From contig JAEZTD010000357.1 of assembly GCA_023443705.1 (NCBI GenBank), positions 1 to 23,319 of the forward strand: 23,319 bases of DNA, written 5' to 3'. Positions 7,280 through 14,172 of the stretch are shown here, piece by piece; within the stretch, counting starts at the first letter, position 1; every line of letters begins with the position of its first letter. The notes beneath the pieces are model-generated. The model saw nothing but the letters and a program-made list of their open reading frames with translations. It was not told the DNA's origin and made no database searches. The translations under genes were made by a program, and so were the position numbers. This DNA comes from Bacillota bacterium. Lineage in GTDB: Bacteria > Bacillota > Clostridia > Christensenellales > Aristaeellaceae.

Positions 7280-8773
7280 TTAACCGATTGCGCCTGCGTT
7301 CATCGCGCCGCCGACGATGTTGGACAGACCAGGGGTCTGCATCAGAACGCCCAGCGCCTGGAACATGACGCCCTGCATCTCGGTTTCCACGGCGGCCATC
7401 TCCTCTTCGGTGGCGGTGACCGGGTTGATCTTGGTCTTGCCCTCGATGTCGGCGTCGCCGAGCGGGGTGAAGGCGCCGGTCTCAATCAGCACGTCACAGG
7501 TGAAGTTCAGCGTCATGCCGGACGCGGGGGCGTTGAAGTCGATCGCCACGGCACCGGCCTTTTCGGTATCGGTGGCGGTCTGACCGTCGTACTGGAAGGA
7601 CATGGCGAAGGTCTCGCCGCCGCCTACGCCGTTCAGGCCGAAGGAGAAGTCGGTCACGCCGTCCGAACCGGTCGCGGCGTCAAAGGTTGCGTTGGCGATG
7701 AAATCCTCGCTGTCGTTTTCGCCATCAAAGGTGATCGCGAGGGTGGCGCTGGAGGCGGTGCCGCCGTCCGAGGGCGCGTCAAAGGTGCCTGCGAAGGAGA
7801 AGGTCAGAGACCCTTCCTCGTCCGGCGGCGCGACGTGCATCGCAACCGAGACCTGCGTGCCCGCGTCGGACTCCAGCACCGCGATGTCGTAGGGGATGAC
7901 CACGGTCTCGGCTGTCTCGCCCTCTTCCACGTCGAGGTTGGTGACGGAAATTGCGGCGGACATCTTCATCCCCTTGGCTGTTTCATCCGTCAGGGTGTCA
8001 GCGTCGGTCCAGATGGAGAAGTCGACGGTCATGTCAACCTTCGCTTCCGCGAGGAGTTTTTCAATGCTGCCGGCCATGTCGTTGGGGTCGAGCGGGATTT
8101 CCTCGCCGGACGACTGGGCGATCATGTCCATGTAGCTGACGAAGAAGGCCTTGAAGTCGGCGTCTTCGAGGAGCACGTCGTAAACCTTGCCGATGCTCGC
8201 AGTGTCCATCGTGATGTCAAAGCGGTTGAGTTCGGTGGGCTCGCCGAAGAGGTCCACCGTCTCCTTGCCCTTGGCTTCGGCGTTCATCGCGCCGAGCACC
8301 GCTGCAGACATCTTCAAAGAGGCTTCGGGGTTGGAGGCCTTCTCGAGGAACTTGGCGTAGCTCTCGATCATGCCCTTGATCTCGTCCATCTGGGCGGCGG
8401 ACAGCTCAGAAGAACCCGCGGCGGCGCCCATGCTCTCTTCGCCGAGCTTCTGAAGGTCTTCCATCGGGATTTCGAAGTAGTAGCTCGCGCCGCCGATGAT
8501 GGCTGTTACGGTGTCCGCGCTGAATCCCGCAGACCCGGTAAAGGCCGTCTGGCCGCCGCCGGTTACTTCGATGTCCATGCGGCCGGTGCCGTCCTCCTGG
8601 CCGCCTGCGCCGATTTTGAGCGTGGCGTCGATGTCCAGCGGCGCTTCCATGCCCGTCGCTTCCACATGGAAATTGCTCAGCGTCAGCGCGCCGTAGGCGG
8701 CTTCGGCAAGGCTGACCGGCATGGCCATGACCATGAGGGCCAGTGCGAAGATGAAAATGCGTTTGATGTTCAT
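7280..8773 (-). CDS. Secreted protein of unknown family, paralogue A
   Basis: 497 aa. A signal peptide (NIKRIFIFALALMVMAMPVS) ends at about AEA-AYG near residue 25. The mature protein is very acidic, rich in Thr, Ala and Asp, and probably beta-rich; no lipobox, anchor motif or catalytic motif is visible. It is similar from end to end to paralogue B, with shared landmarks YGALTLSNF, YYFEIPMEDL, EAKGKETVDLFG and MQTPGLSNIVGGAMNAG, so the pair arose by duplication. Start ATG has AAAGGAGGG ahead of it. It lies 71 bp after nfeD and upstream of paralogue B and floA. Overall layout (signal peptide plus long 'score-like' body) resembles uncharacterised clostridial exported proteins; no function is claimed. 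Confidence 0.85.
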   Translation of the reverse strand: MNIKRIFIFALALMVMAMPVSLAEAAYGALTLSNFHVEATGMEAPLDIDATLKIGAGGQEDGTGRMDIEVTGGGQTAFTGSAGFSADTVTAIIGGASYYFEIPMEDLQKLGEESMGAAAGSSELSAAQMDEIKGMIESYAKFLEKASNPEASLKMSAAVLGAMNAEAKGKETVDLFGEPTELNRFDITMDTASIGKVYDVLLEDADFKAFFVSYMDMIAQSSGEEIPLDPNDMAGSIEKLLAEAKVDMTVDFSIWTDADTLTDETAKGMKMSAAISVTNLDVEEGETAETVVIPYDIAVLESDAGTQVSVAMHVAPPDEEGSLTFSFAGTFDAPSDGGTASSATLAITFDGENDSEDFIANATFDAATGSDGVTDFSFGLNGVGGGETFAMSFQYDGQTATDTEKAGAVAIDFNAPASGMTLNFTCDVLIETGAFTPLGDADIEGKTKINPVTATEEEMAAVETEMQGVMFQALGVLMQTPGLSNIVGGAMNAGAIG

Positions 8774-8794
8774 TTGGTACCCTCCTTTATTCCC

Positions 8795-8811
8795 AATTCC
8801 CCCCGGGAATT
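8795..8811. repeat. Small hairpin before paralogue A
   Basis: AATTCCC (8795-8801) pairs with GGGAATT (8805-8811) around a 3-nt loop, in the 71-bp gap between nfeD and paralogue A and just upstream of its AAAGGAGGG ribosome binding site. It could affect mRNA stability; no U-tract is present. Confidence 0.4.
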
Positions 8812-8844
8812 ACTTGGTATCCCAATTCTTACCCGCTGCCTGGG

Positions 8845-9342
8845 TCATTTACTCGCGGCGCCCACCACAATGCGGTTGCCCTCCACGCGCACGACCTGAA
8901 GGGGCTTGCCGGTCTCAATCCACTCCCCGTCGGACACCACGTTGAGCCGCACGCCGTCAAATTCGGCGATGCCTGCCGGGCGAAGCGGGGTGCGCGCCAC
9001 GCCGGTCTTGCCGACAAAGAAGCGCATGTCGTTTTCGTCCACTTCAGGAACCGAGACTTCGTGCAGTATCAGCTTGGAGTTTGACAGCCGGCCCTTTGTG
9101 GCCGAACGGATCGATAGCGACAGCGCGATGCAAAGAAGCGCTGCGATTACGATCGTGATGACGAGCGCCTCCGCTGGGCTTCGCGCAAACAGCGCGACGC
9201 CTGCGACCAGGCCCAGAATGCCCAGTACGCCCGGCGCTCCGAAGCCGGGGATGTACATCTCTACCAATACCAGACCAAAACCCAATATCAGCAGGATGAA
9301 CGCCGGCAGGTTCTGTAGGACTGCGACGCCAAAACCGTCCAT
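8845..9342 (-). CDS. nfeD: NfeD-like membrane protein
   Basis: 165 aa, the short form of NfeD without the ClpP-like serine protease domain. Three hydrophobic segments (about residues 10-30, 33-53 and 58-78, including the typical VEMYIPGFGAPGVLGILGL) precede a soluble C-terminal OB-fold-like domain (about 100-165) with the usual 'GKTGVARTPLRPAGIAEFDG' and 'VVSDGEWIETGKPLQVVRVEGNRIVV' pattern split over two strands. NfeD proteins are partners of flotillin/stomatin proteins, and floA is three genes downstream. Start ATG has AGGAGGG six bases upstream, and a good promoter is at 9384-9412. It is the first gene of the operon. Confidence 0.93.
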   Translation of the reverse strand: MDGFGVAVLQNLPAFILLILGFGLVLVEMYIPGFGAPGVLGILGLVAGVALFARSPAEALVITIVIAALLCIALSLSIRSATKGRLSNSKLILHEVSVPEVDENDMRFFVGKTGVARTPLRPAGIAEFDGVRLNVVSDGEWIETGKPLQVVRVEGNRIVVGAASK

Positions 9343-9383
9343 ATGTCACCCTCCTCTCAAATAGCAGCCTGCGCTATGGATAC

Positions 9384-9412
9384 AGTATAACGGATTTTTC
9401 ATGGGGCGTAAA
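9384..9412 (-). promoter_or_regulatory. Sigma-A promoter of the nfeD-floA operon
   Basis: On the minus strand TTTACG (9407-9412), a 17-nt spacer and TATACT (9384-9389) lie about 40 bp before the nfeD start. The -10 is near consensus and the -35 is weaker. No other convincing promoter was seen before 3208, which supports one long transcript. Confidence 0.65.
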
Positions 9413-9567
9413 CTGAAATCGCTCAAATCATGCGTAATCCGTACCGAATTGACGTTTTCTCGTCCCTTGGAACCGCCTTCCAACGTATGTCGGCGGCGAA
9501 GACGATACGCGTCCAGCGCGCCGGCCTCCGATCATGAGGGCACTTCAAACGCCCAGAAATATTTGTC

Positions 9568-9596
9568 TTGATTTTGAAATACTTTTGTAATATAAT
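9568..9596 (+). promoter_or_regulatory. Sigma-A promoter of the SH3/peptidoglycan-binding gene
   Basis: TTGATT (9568-9573), a 17-nt spacer and a perfect TATAAT (9591-9596) lie in an AT-rich patch, 35 bp before the TTG start codon. It rules out an earlier in-frame ATG at 9568, which would fall inside the -35 element. Confidence 0.85.
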
Positions 9597-9630
9597 GACT
9601 TGGGCGGTATTGCGCCCGCGAGGAGGTGCC

Positions 9631-11061
9631 TTGAAGAAGATGAAGCAGAAAATGCGTGCTGTATGGATTGTGCTGGCGGCGATGGTTCTTTCGGTCCTGC
9701 CGTGGACGGCGCAGTTTTCGGAGACGGCCCGCGCGGAAGCGCCGGCGGTCGTTGTCCGGGCTGCCGGGCTGTACGCGAAGCCCGACACCTCGGCCAAGCG
9801 CATGACGACGCTGAAAAAGGGAAAGCTGCTTGTTTTGAGCGCCACCAACGGCGCGTGGTCAAAGGTGCTTTATAACGGGAAAGTGGGCTATCTGGCCCGA
9901 AAAAGCATCGATTCCCGGAGCGCCAAGGAGATGTACGCGGCGAAGGATGTAAAATTGAAGGCGAAGAACGCCTCGTCCTCCGGCACGCTGTGCACGATAA
10001 AGTCCGGCGAGCTCGTATATGTAGTGGACGCAAAGGGCGCGTGGTGCAAGGTGCTCTACGCGGGACATACCGGGTTTCTGCCCAAGAGCGCCGTGGCGGC
10101 GGAAAAACCCGCGCCGGCGATAAAGGCTACGCCGACCCCTGCGCCCGCGTCGGAAAGCGCCTACGCGGAAAAGAAGATCAAGATTTATAAAAAGGCGTCC
10201 ACGTCCAGCGGTTCGGTGGTCACGGTGCCAAAGGGCGCGGAGCTGACGCGCTACGCCGCGAAGAACGGCTGGGCGAAGGTGAAGTACAAAGGGAAGGCTG
10301 GCTATACGCCGCTTAAGAACCTCTCTGAAAAACCCATCGCGACCCCGGCCCCGACGCCTACGCCGACGCCCAAACCCACGCCCACACCCACGCCGTCGTC
10401 CCATGACGGGCTCGAGCCGGGCGATAAGGGCGCCGAGGTGAAGAAGCTCCAGACGCGGCTGAAAAAACTGGGTTGGTTCACCGGCACCATTGGCGGCAAC
10501 TACCTGACCCGCACCACCCAGGCCGTCAAGGATTTTCAGGAAGCTGCCAAGCTGGAGGACAGCGGCGTCGCCACCGAGAAGACGCTGGAGCGGATATTCT
10601 CCTCCGACGCGCCCAAGTACGACGCGTCCGGCGAGAGCACCACGAAACCGGCATCCGGCAAGGTCGTCGCGAAGGATTGGTGGACCAGTGACATCCGGTC
10701 GATCTTCTACAGGGGCAGAAGCGTGGTGGTAACCGACGTGCGCACCGGCATCTCCTGGCGGGAGGTTCGCCTTGGCGGTACCAACCACGCGGACACCGAA
10801 CCGATGACCGCAAAGGATACCGCGGCCATGAAAAAGGCCTACGGCGGCTCTTGGTCGTGGAACCGGAGGCCGGTCTGGGTGTCCATCGGCGGCGTCCGAT
10901 ACGCGGCGTCCATGAATGGCATGCCCCACGGCAGCGGCCCCCGGGACAACGGCTTCTCCGGCCACCACTGCATCCACTTTGTCAACAGCCGCACCCACGG
11001 CGGCAACCGGGTGGACGAGGCGCATCAGGCGGCAATTCAAGAAGCAATGTCGGCGCAATAG
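9631..11061 (+). CDS. Secreted SH3 / peptidoglycan-binding protein with unnamed C-terminal domain
   Basis: 476 aa from TTG at 9631, preceded by AGGAGG four bases upstream; ATG at 9640 is the alternative. A signal peptide (core VWIVLAAMVLSVLPW) ends near ARAEA at residue 37. Then come three bacterial SH3-like repeats (about 38-95, 101-157, 176-231), a Pro/Thr linker (236-257), a PG_binding_1 domain (about 260-325, GDKGAEVKKLQTRLKKLGW) and a C-terminal domain (about 346-470) with HG at 433-434 and GHHCIHF at 444-450 followed by NSRTHG. The SH3 and PG-binding parts indicate cell-wall attachment. The Cys447/His motif recalls the SHGCxR active site of YkuD L,D-transpeptidases but is not that motif, so enzymatic activity is only a hypothesis. 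It is the only well-supported plus-strand gene and is monocistronic. Confidence 0.9.
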   Translation: MKKMKQKMRAVWIVLAAMVLSVLPWTAQFSETARAEAPAVVVRAAGLYAKPDTSAKRMTTLKKGKLLVLSATNGAWSKVLYNGKVGYLARKSIDSRSAKEMYAAKDVKLKAKNASSSGTLCTIKSGELVYVVDAKGAWCKVLYAGHTGFLPKSAVAAEKPAPAIKATPTPAPASESAYAEKKIKIYKKASTSSGSVVTVPKGAELTRYAAKNGWAKVKYKGKAGYTPLKNLSEKPIATPAPTPTPTPKPTPTPTPSSHDGLEPGDKGAEVKKLQTRLKKLGWFTGTIGGNYLTRTTQAVKDFQEAAKLEDSGVATEKTLERIFSSDAPKYDASGESTTKPASGKVVAKDWWTSDIRSIFYRGRSVVVTDVRTGISWREVRLGGTNHADTEPMTAKDTAAMKKAYGGSWSWNRRPVWVSIGGVRYAASMNGMPHGSGPRDNGFSGHHCIHFVNSRTHGGNRVDEAHQAAIQEAMSAQ

Positions 11062-11272
11062 GCGAACGGCTTAAGTGCAACAACGAAGCGGGTCTGGGCG
11101 AGAGCCCAAACCCGCTTCTTGAATGGCGCAAGCGGTGGAGAACGGGCGGAATGATCCCATGAGCTGGGCAGGCTGGGGTTGCCCTCGATAAGGCCGTTCA
11201 TAAAAAGCCCTCCGCTTCATGCGTCTTCACCTCCACGGTATGGCTGGGCCGTTCGCCGAGTGCCTGTCCCAT
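11037..11272 (-). other. Cluster of overlapping small frames, possible tiny genes
   Basis: Three small minus-strand frames are chained here: 11198-11272 (24 aa, MGQALGERPSHTVEVKT...), 11071-11220 (49 aa, ATG after GGAGGTG with 7-nt spacing) and 11037-11201 (54 aa, ATG after GGAGGG with 6-nt spacing). The first stops at an ATGA overlap with the third. An A/T-rich stretch (TATATAAAGGAATATTTACG) precedes the first. The last two run across the terminator and the end of the plus-strand gene, which argues against real coding. No family is recognised. The rest of the 473-bp gap 11062-11534 holds only the two hairpins listed separately. Confidence 0.2.
11085..11118 (+). terminator. Terminator of the SH3/peptidoglycan-binding gene
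   Basis: A 15-bp stem (GAAGCGGGTCTGGGC, 11085-11099, with 11104-11118; one mismatch) and a GAGA loop start 23 bp after the TAG stop codon. The following sequence is only modestly T-rich (TTGAAT). Confidence 0.7.
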
Positions 11273-11401
11273 CGTAAATATTCCTTTATATAGAGGCGTT
11301 TGACACGGCTTGGCACTACGCAGGCGTATCGATCATACAATACAAGGTCGGCGTTTGCGCTGTGGATTGAAATTATATCAAGGACTATTTCGTGAGAATC
11401 G

Positions 11402-11447
11402 ATCAAGCAAGGAACGCGCCGCATTCGCGGCGCGTTCCTTGCTTGAT
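11402..11447. terminator. 21-bp perfect hairpin downstream of the phosphohexomutase gene
   Basis: Arms 11402-11422 and 11427-11447 are perfectly complementary around a 4-nt ATTC loop. It lies 88 bp beyond the phosphohexomutase stop codon on the minus strand. No U-tract follows the stem on the minus strand; TCTGTTT follows on the plus strand. Likely a strong bidirectional terminator between convergent units. Confidence 0.7.
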
Positions 11448-11534
11448 TCTGTTTACGGTAATGCCCATCAGGGCGCTTTCAGATGGGGGTCAACAGACAT
11501 CATGCCCTTTGCGGGGGCGGCGCTCTCCATCCAT

Positions 11535-13247
11535 CTACCGCTCCATCAGTTCCAGCGCGCCTTTGGCGGTTCGCTCCAGGAGCGCGCGGGCGGCCTCCCC
11601 GGTGTTCTCGCGGATGCCGATGTACAGCTTGACCTTGGGCTCGGTGCCGGAGGGGCGGATGGCCGTCCACGCGTTGCCCTCAAGCTCGTAGTACAGCGCG
11701 TCGCTGGGCGGGAAGTCGATCTTCTCCGTCGCACCGCTCGAGGTGCGGACGCCGGTCAGGTAATCCCGCGCGGCCAGAACCTTGAGCCCAGCGACTTCGG
11801 CGGGCGGGTTTTCCCTGAGTGAACGCATGATGTGGGCGATCCGCGCCTGGCCGTCCTTGCCCTTGAGGGTGTGGGACAGCGTCTTTTCCAGATACCAGCC
11901 GTACCGGCCGTAGAGGCCCATCAGCGCGTCGTAGAGCGTCATGCCGCGCTTTTTGTAGTAGACGGCGGTTTCGGCGATCAGCAGACACGCGTTGACGCCG
12001 TCCTTGTCGCGCACCTGGGTGCCCGAAAGGTAGCCGAAGCTCTCCTCGAAGCCGAATATGAAGGTGTGCGCGCCGGTGTCCTCGAACTGCTGGATCTTCT
12101 CGGCTATGTACTTGAAGCCCGTGGGCACGTCGAAGGTGGCCGCGCCGTAGGCGGATGCGATGGCTCGGGCCATTTCGGTGGATACGAAGGATTTGACGGC
12201 GGCGGCGTTTTCGGGAAGCGCGCCGCGTTCGGCCTTCTGGGAGAGGATGTAGTCCAGAAGCATGCAGCCGATCTGATTGCCCGATAGGATGTGCACCCCG
12301 GCCTCGTGGTCGAGTACCGCGATGCCAACGCGGTCGCAGTCCGGGTCGGTGCCGAACACCGCGTCTGCGGAGAGGGCTTCCCTGAGTTTCAGCGCCAGCG
12401 TGAAGGCGGCGGGGTCCTCCGGGTTAGGCTGCGCGACGGTGGAAAAGGCCGCATCCGGCTCTTCCTGCTCTGGCACGACGTGGACGTCGGTGAAGCCCAG
12501 CTCCTTCAAGACCCGCCGAACCGGCACGTTGCCGGAACCGTGCAGCGGCGTGTAGACGATCTTGATTTTTCCGCCCATCTCGCGGGCGAGGCCGGGGTTG
12601 ACGCACAACGCCTTGACCATTTCGGTGTAGTCGTCGTCCAGCGACGGGGGAATCGTGACCAACAGCCCCTTTTCCCGGGCCTCGGCTTCGTCCATCGGCA
12701 GGCAATCGGCGAAATCCGTCTCGTCAATCAGCGACTGGATGGCCTTTGCGCGCTCCGGCGCGATCTGGCCGCCGTCCTCCCAGTAGACCTTGTAGCCGTT
12801 GTAGGCGGGCGGGTTGTGGCTGGCGGTGATGACCACGCCGGCGATGGCGTGAAGATGCCTGACCGCGTAGGAGAGCACCGGCACCGGGCGGAGGGCGTCA
12901 AACAGCATCGCCTTGACGCCGGAGTTCGCCAGCACCAGGGCCGTCTCCAGCGCGAATTCGGGCGAGAATTTTCTGGAATCGCAGGCGATCGCGACGCCCC
13001 GCTCAGCGCCGCCGGGCGCGGACAGGATGTACTTCGCCAAGGCGCGGGTGGCCCGGCGCACGTTGTACGCGTTCATCCGGTTGAGCCCCGCGCCCAGGAC
13101 GCCGCGCATGCCCGCCGTGCCGAAGGACAGCGCCGTGTAGAAGCGGTCCTCGATCTCTTGGGGGTTGCCGTCGAGCGCCTCCAGTTCCCTGCGCGACGAA
13201 TCGTCCACAAAGCCCAGCCAGCGGCGGTATTCGGCCATGAAATCCAT
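11535..13247 (-). CDS. Phosphohexomutase (phosphoglucomutase/phosphomannomutase)
   Basis: 570 aa from ATG at 13247, chosen over an upstream in-frame ATG because AGGAGG sits seven bases before it and overlaps the previous stop codon. It belongs to the alpha-D-phosphohexomutase family, long form similar to PgcA/PgmB of Firmicutes. Visible motifs are the active-site phosphoserine loop TASHNPPAYNGYK (Ser143), metal-binding DPDCDR (301-306), sugar-binding GFEESFGY (399-406) and phosphate-binding RPSGTEPK (531-538). It interconverts hexose 1- and 6-phosphates, feeding UDP-glucose and GDP-mannose type precursors for envelope polysaccharides. It is cytoplasmic. It lies 13 bp after a rubrerythrin-like gene and is probably cotranscribed with it. 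Glucose versus mannose preference cannot be told from sequence. Confidence 0.93.
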   Translation of the reverse strand: MDFMAEYRRWLGFVDDSSRRELEALDGNPQEIEDRFYTALSFGTAGMRGVLGAGLNRMNAYNVRRATRALAKYILSAPGGAERGVAIACDSRKFSPEFALETALVLANSGVKAMLFDALRPVPVLSYAVRHLHAIAGVVITASHNPPAYNGYKVYWEDGGQIAPERAKAIQSLIDETDFADCLPMDEAEAREKGLLVTIPPSLDDDYTEMVKALCVNPGLAREMGGKIKIVYTPLHGSGNVPVRRVLKELGFTDVHVVPEQEEPDAAFSTVAQPNPEDPAAFTLALKLREALSADAVFGTDPDCDRVGIAVLDHEAGVHILSGNQIGCMLLDYILSQKAERGALPENAAAVKSFVSTEMARAIASAYGAATFDVPTGFKYIAEKIQQFEDTGAHTFIFGFEESFGYLSGTQVRDKDGVNACLLIAETAVYYKKRGMTLYDALMGLYGRYGWYLEKTLSHTLKGKDGQARIAHIMRSLRENPPAEVAGLKVLAARDYLTGVRTSSGATEKIDFPPSDALYYELEGNAWTAIRPSGTEPKVKLYIGIRENTGEAARALLERTAKGALELMER

Positions 13248-13260
13248 GTTTGTCCCTCCT

Positions 13261-13752
13261 TCAGCAGGCGACCAGCTGACTTTGCAGCCTGGCAAGGTGG
13301 ACCTTTTCCTCGGCGATGACCTCGCTGAAGGCATCGCGGGAGCCGGGGTCCCCGGTCAGGTCCCGAAGCTCGGTGTAAAAGAGGATGGAATTCTTCTCGG
13401 AATCGATGGCGGTGGTCAGGATCGCGGGCAGACTGTCAAAGCCGCCGCGCCGCCCAACCTCCATCAGTCCGCCGGGAAACACCACGTCCGCGGCGATGGC
13501 GGAGAGGTAGGCGGAGGTCTCGCCGGAGTAGCAGACGGCCGCCTCGTCCTGGCGCCCATCGCACTGGCTGGAAAGAAGTTCGGAAAAATCGCGCTGGTGC
13601 CCCTCTTCCTCGACGGCGAGTTCCTCCAGCATTTCCGCGATGTCGGCAGTTTTGGTCAGCCGGGCCGCGCGCCGGTAGAACTCGGCACCGCGCCTTTCCA
13701 TTTCGATGGCGATGCGCAATCCTTCCAGATCGCTGAACGGATGGCTTTCCAT
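13261..13752 (-). CDS. Rubrerythrin-like ferritin-fold diiron protein
   Basis: 163 aa from ATG at 13752, with AAGGAGG about ten bases upstream. It is a four-helix ferritin-like protein with two ligand pairs: EMERRGAEFY (17-26) with EEEGH (ExxH, Glu49/His52) and DSEKNSILFY (117-126) with EEKVH (ExxH, Glu149/His152). This pattern is that of the COG1633 rubrerythrin-related group. It lacks the C-terminal rubredoxin-type zinc/iron finger of classical rubrerythrin. Such proteins act in peroxide defence or iron handling in anaerobes; the exact role is uncertain. It precedes the phosphohexomutase gene by 13 bp. The DnaA-box-like cluster lies just upstream, in what should be its promoter region. Confidence 0.87.
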   Translation of the reverse strand: MESHPFSDLEGLRIAIEMERRGAEFYRRAARLTKTADIAEMLEELAVEEEGHQRDFSELLSSQCDGRQDEAAVCYSGETSAYLSAIAADVVFPGGLMEVGRRGGFDSLPAILTTAIDSEKNSILFYTELRDLTGDPGSRDAFSEVIAEEKVHLARLQSQLVAC

Positions 13753-13781
13753 ATTCGGGCATCCTCCTTGCTGGCGCGCAT

Positions 13782-13890
13782 TTTTCCACATTTTCCACAG
13801 CGTACAGGGTAAATACTGTGGATAAATGGAGAAAACGCGCGCAGTTTCAGCTTTTTTGTCGAAGCCCGGCTCAAGCCGGGCTGTGGATAA
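13782..13890. promoter_or_regulatory. Cluster of four DnaA-box-like 9-mers
   Basis: Two perfect DnaA boxes on the minus strand (TGTGGATAA at 13817-13825 and 13882-13890, equal to TTATCCACA reversed) face two tandem one-mismatch boxes TTTTCCACA at 13782-13790 and 13791-13799. They lie in the gap between the DUF1858 gene and the rubrerythrin-like gene. No dnaA, dnaN or AT-rich unwinding element is nearby, so a DnaA-responsive promoter or titration site is more likely than an origin. Confidence 0.55.
13863..13882. repeat. 8-bp perfect hairpin next to a DnaA box
   Basis: AGCCCGGC-TCAA-GCCGGGCT (13863-13882) ends exactly where the DnaA-box-like 9-mer at 13882-13890 begins. No T-run follows the stem on the strand that would make a terminator. 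Confidence 0.5.
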
Positions 13891-13904
13891 CTTTTGGTTT
13901 GGGG

Positions 13905-13944
13905 AAAAAGTCCCGCCCCCGCCCGAATAAACCGGACGGGGGCG
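13905..13944 (-). terminator. Rho-independent terminator of the DUF1858 transcript
   Basis: In minus-strand RNA a 12-bp GC stem (13914-13925 with 13933-13944, one G-U) and a 7-nt loop are followed by GGAC and five U (13905-13909). It lies ten bases after the DUF1858 stop codon. Confidence 0.85.
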
Positions 13945-13953
13945 CGGCGCGCA

Positions 13954-14154
13954 TCAGGCCTTTTCGCCCAGGTGCTTGTTGAGGTCGGCGACCAGCTGGT
14001 CGACGTCTACGCCGTGCACCATGCCGGCCTGCTCGATGCTCTCGGAGGTGGCGTGGGGGCAGCCCAGGCAATGCATACCGTACTGCATGAAGATCGGGGC
14101 GGTATTGCGGTCGAGGCGAAGCACTTCGCCGATGGACATCGTCTTGGTGACCAT
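13954..14154 (-). CDS. DUF1858 domain protein (CxxC redox-type)
   Basis: 66 aa, the full size of a stand-alone DUF1858 domain (hybrid-cluster-protein-associated redox disulfide domain). The pattern is visible: MTSIGEVL-type opening (MSIGEVL at 6-12), GMHCLGCPHATSESIEQA with Cys29 and Cys32, and a C-terminal helix (VDQLVADLNKHL). The CxxC pair may form a redox-active disulfide or bind metal; the physiological role of the family is not established. It starts at ATG with AGGAGG eight bases upstream and follows the MBL-fold hydrolase gene by 18 bp, so the two form an operon that ends at the terminator 13905-13944. Cytoplasmic. Confidence 0.92.
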   Translation of the reverse strand: MVTKTMSIGEVLRLDRNTAPIFMQYGMHCLGCPHATSESIEQAGMVHGVDVDQLVADLNKHLGEKA

Positions 14155-14172
14155 AGAAAATTCCTCCTGTCG

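Noticed and set aside
7160..8899. 579-aa plus-strand frame opposite the secreted paralogue A
   Set aside because: Composition dominated by His, Val, Arg and Gly, and the opposite strand has signal peptides, ribosome binding sites and a paralogue.
9568..9630. Upstream ATG start for the SH3/peptidoglycan-binding gene
   Set aside because: The ATG lies inside the -35 element; the AGGAGG at 9621-9626 supports TTG at 9631.
9423..9848. 141-aa minus-strand frame upstream of nfeD
   Set aside because: It overlaps the promoter and signal-peptide region of the plus-strand gene and has no recognisable motif or good ribosome binding site.
9859..11058. 399-aa minus-strand frame opposite the SH3 protein
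   Set aside because: Arg/Gly/His-rich and without a ribosome binding site; the plus strand encodes recognisable SH3 and peptidoglycan-binding domains behind a consensus promoter.
13782..13890. Chromosomal replication origin (DnaA boxes)
   Set aside because: There is no dnaA, dnaN, parA/B or rpmH nearby, no AT-rich unwinding region, and genes on both sides are transcribed in one direction through the site.
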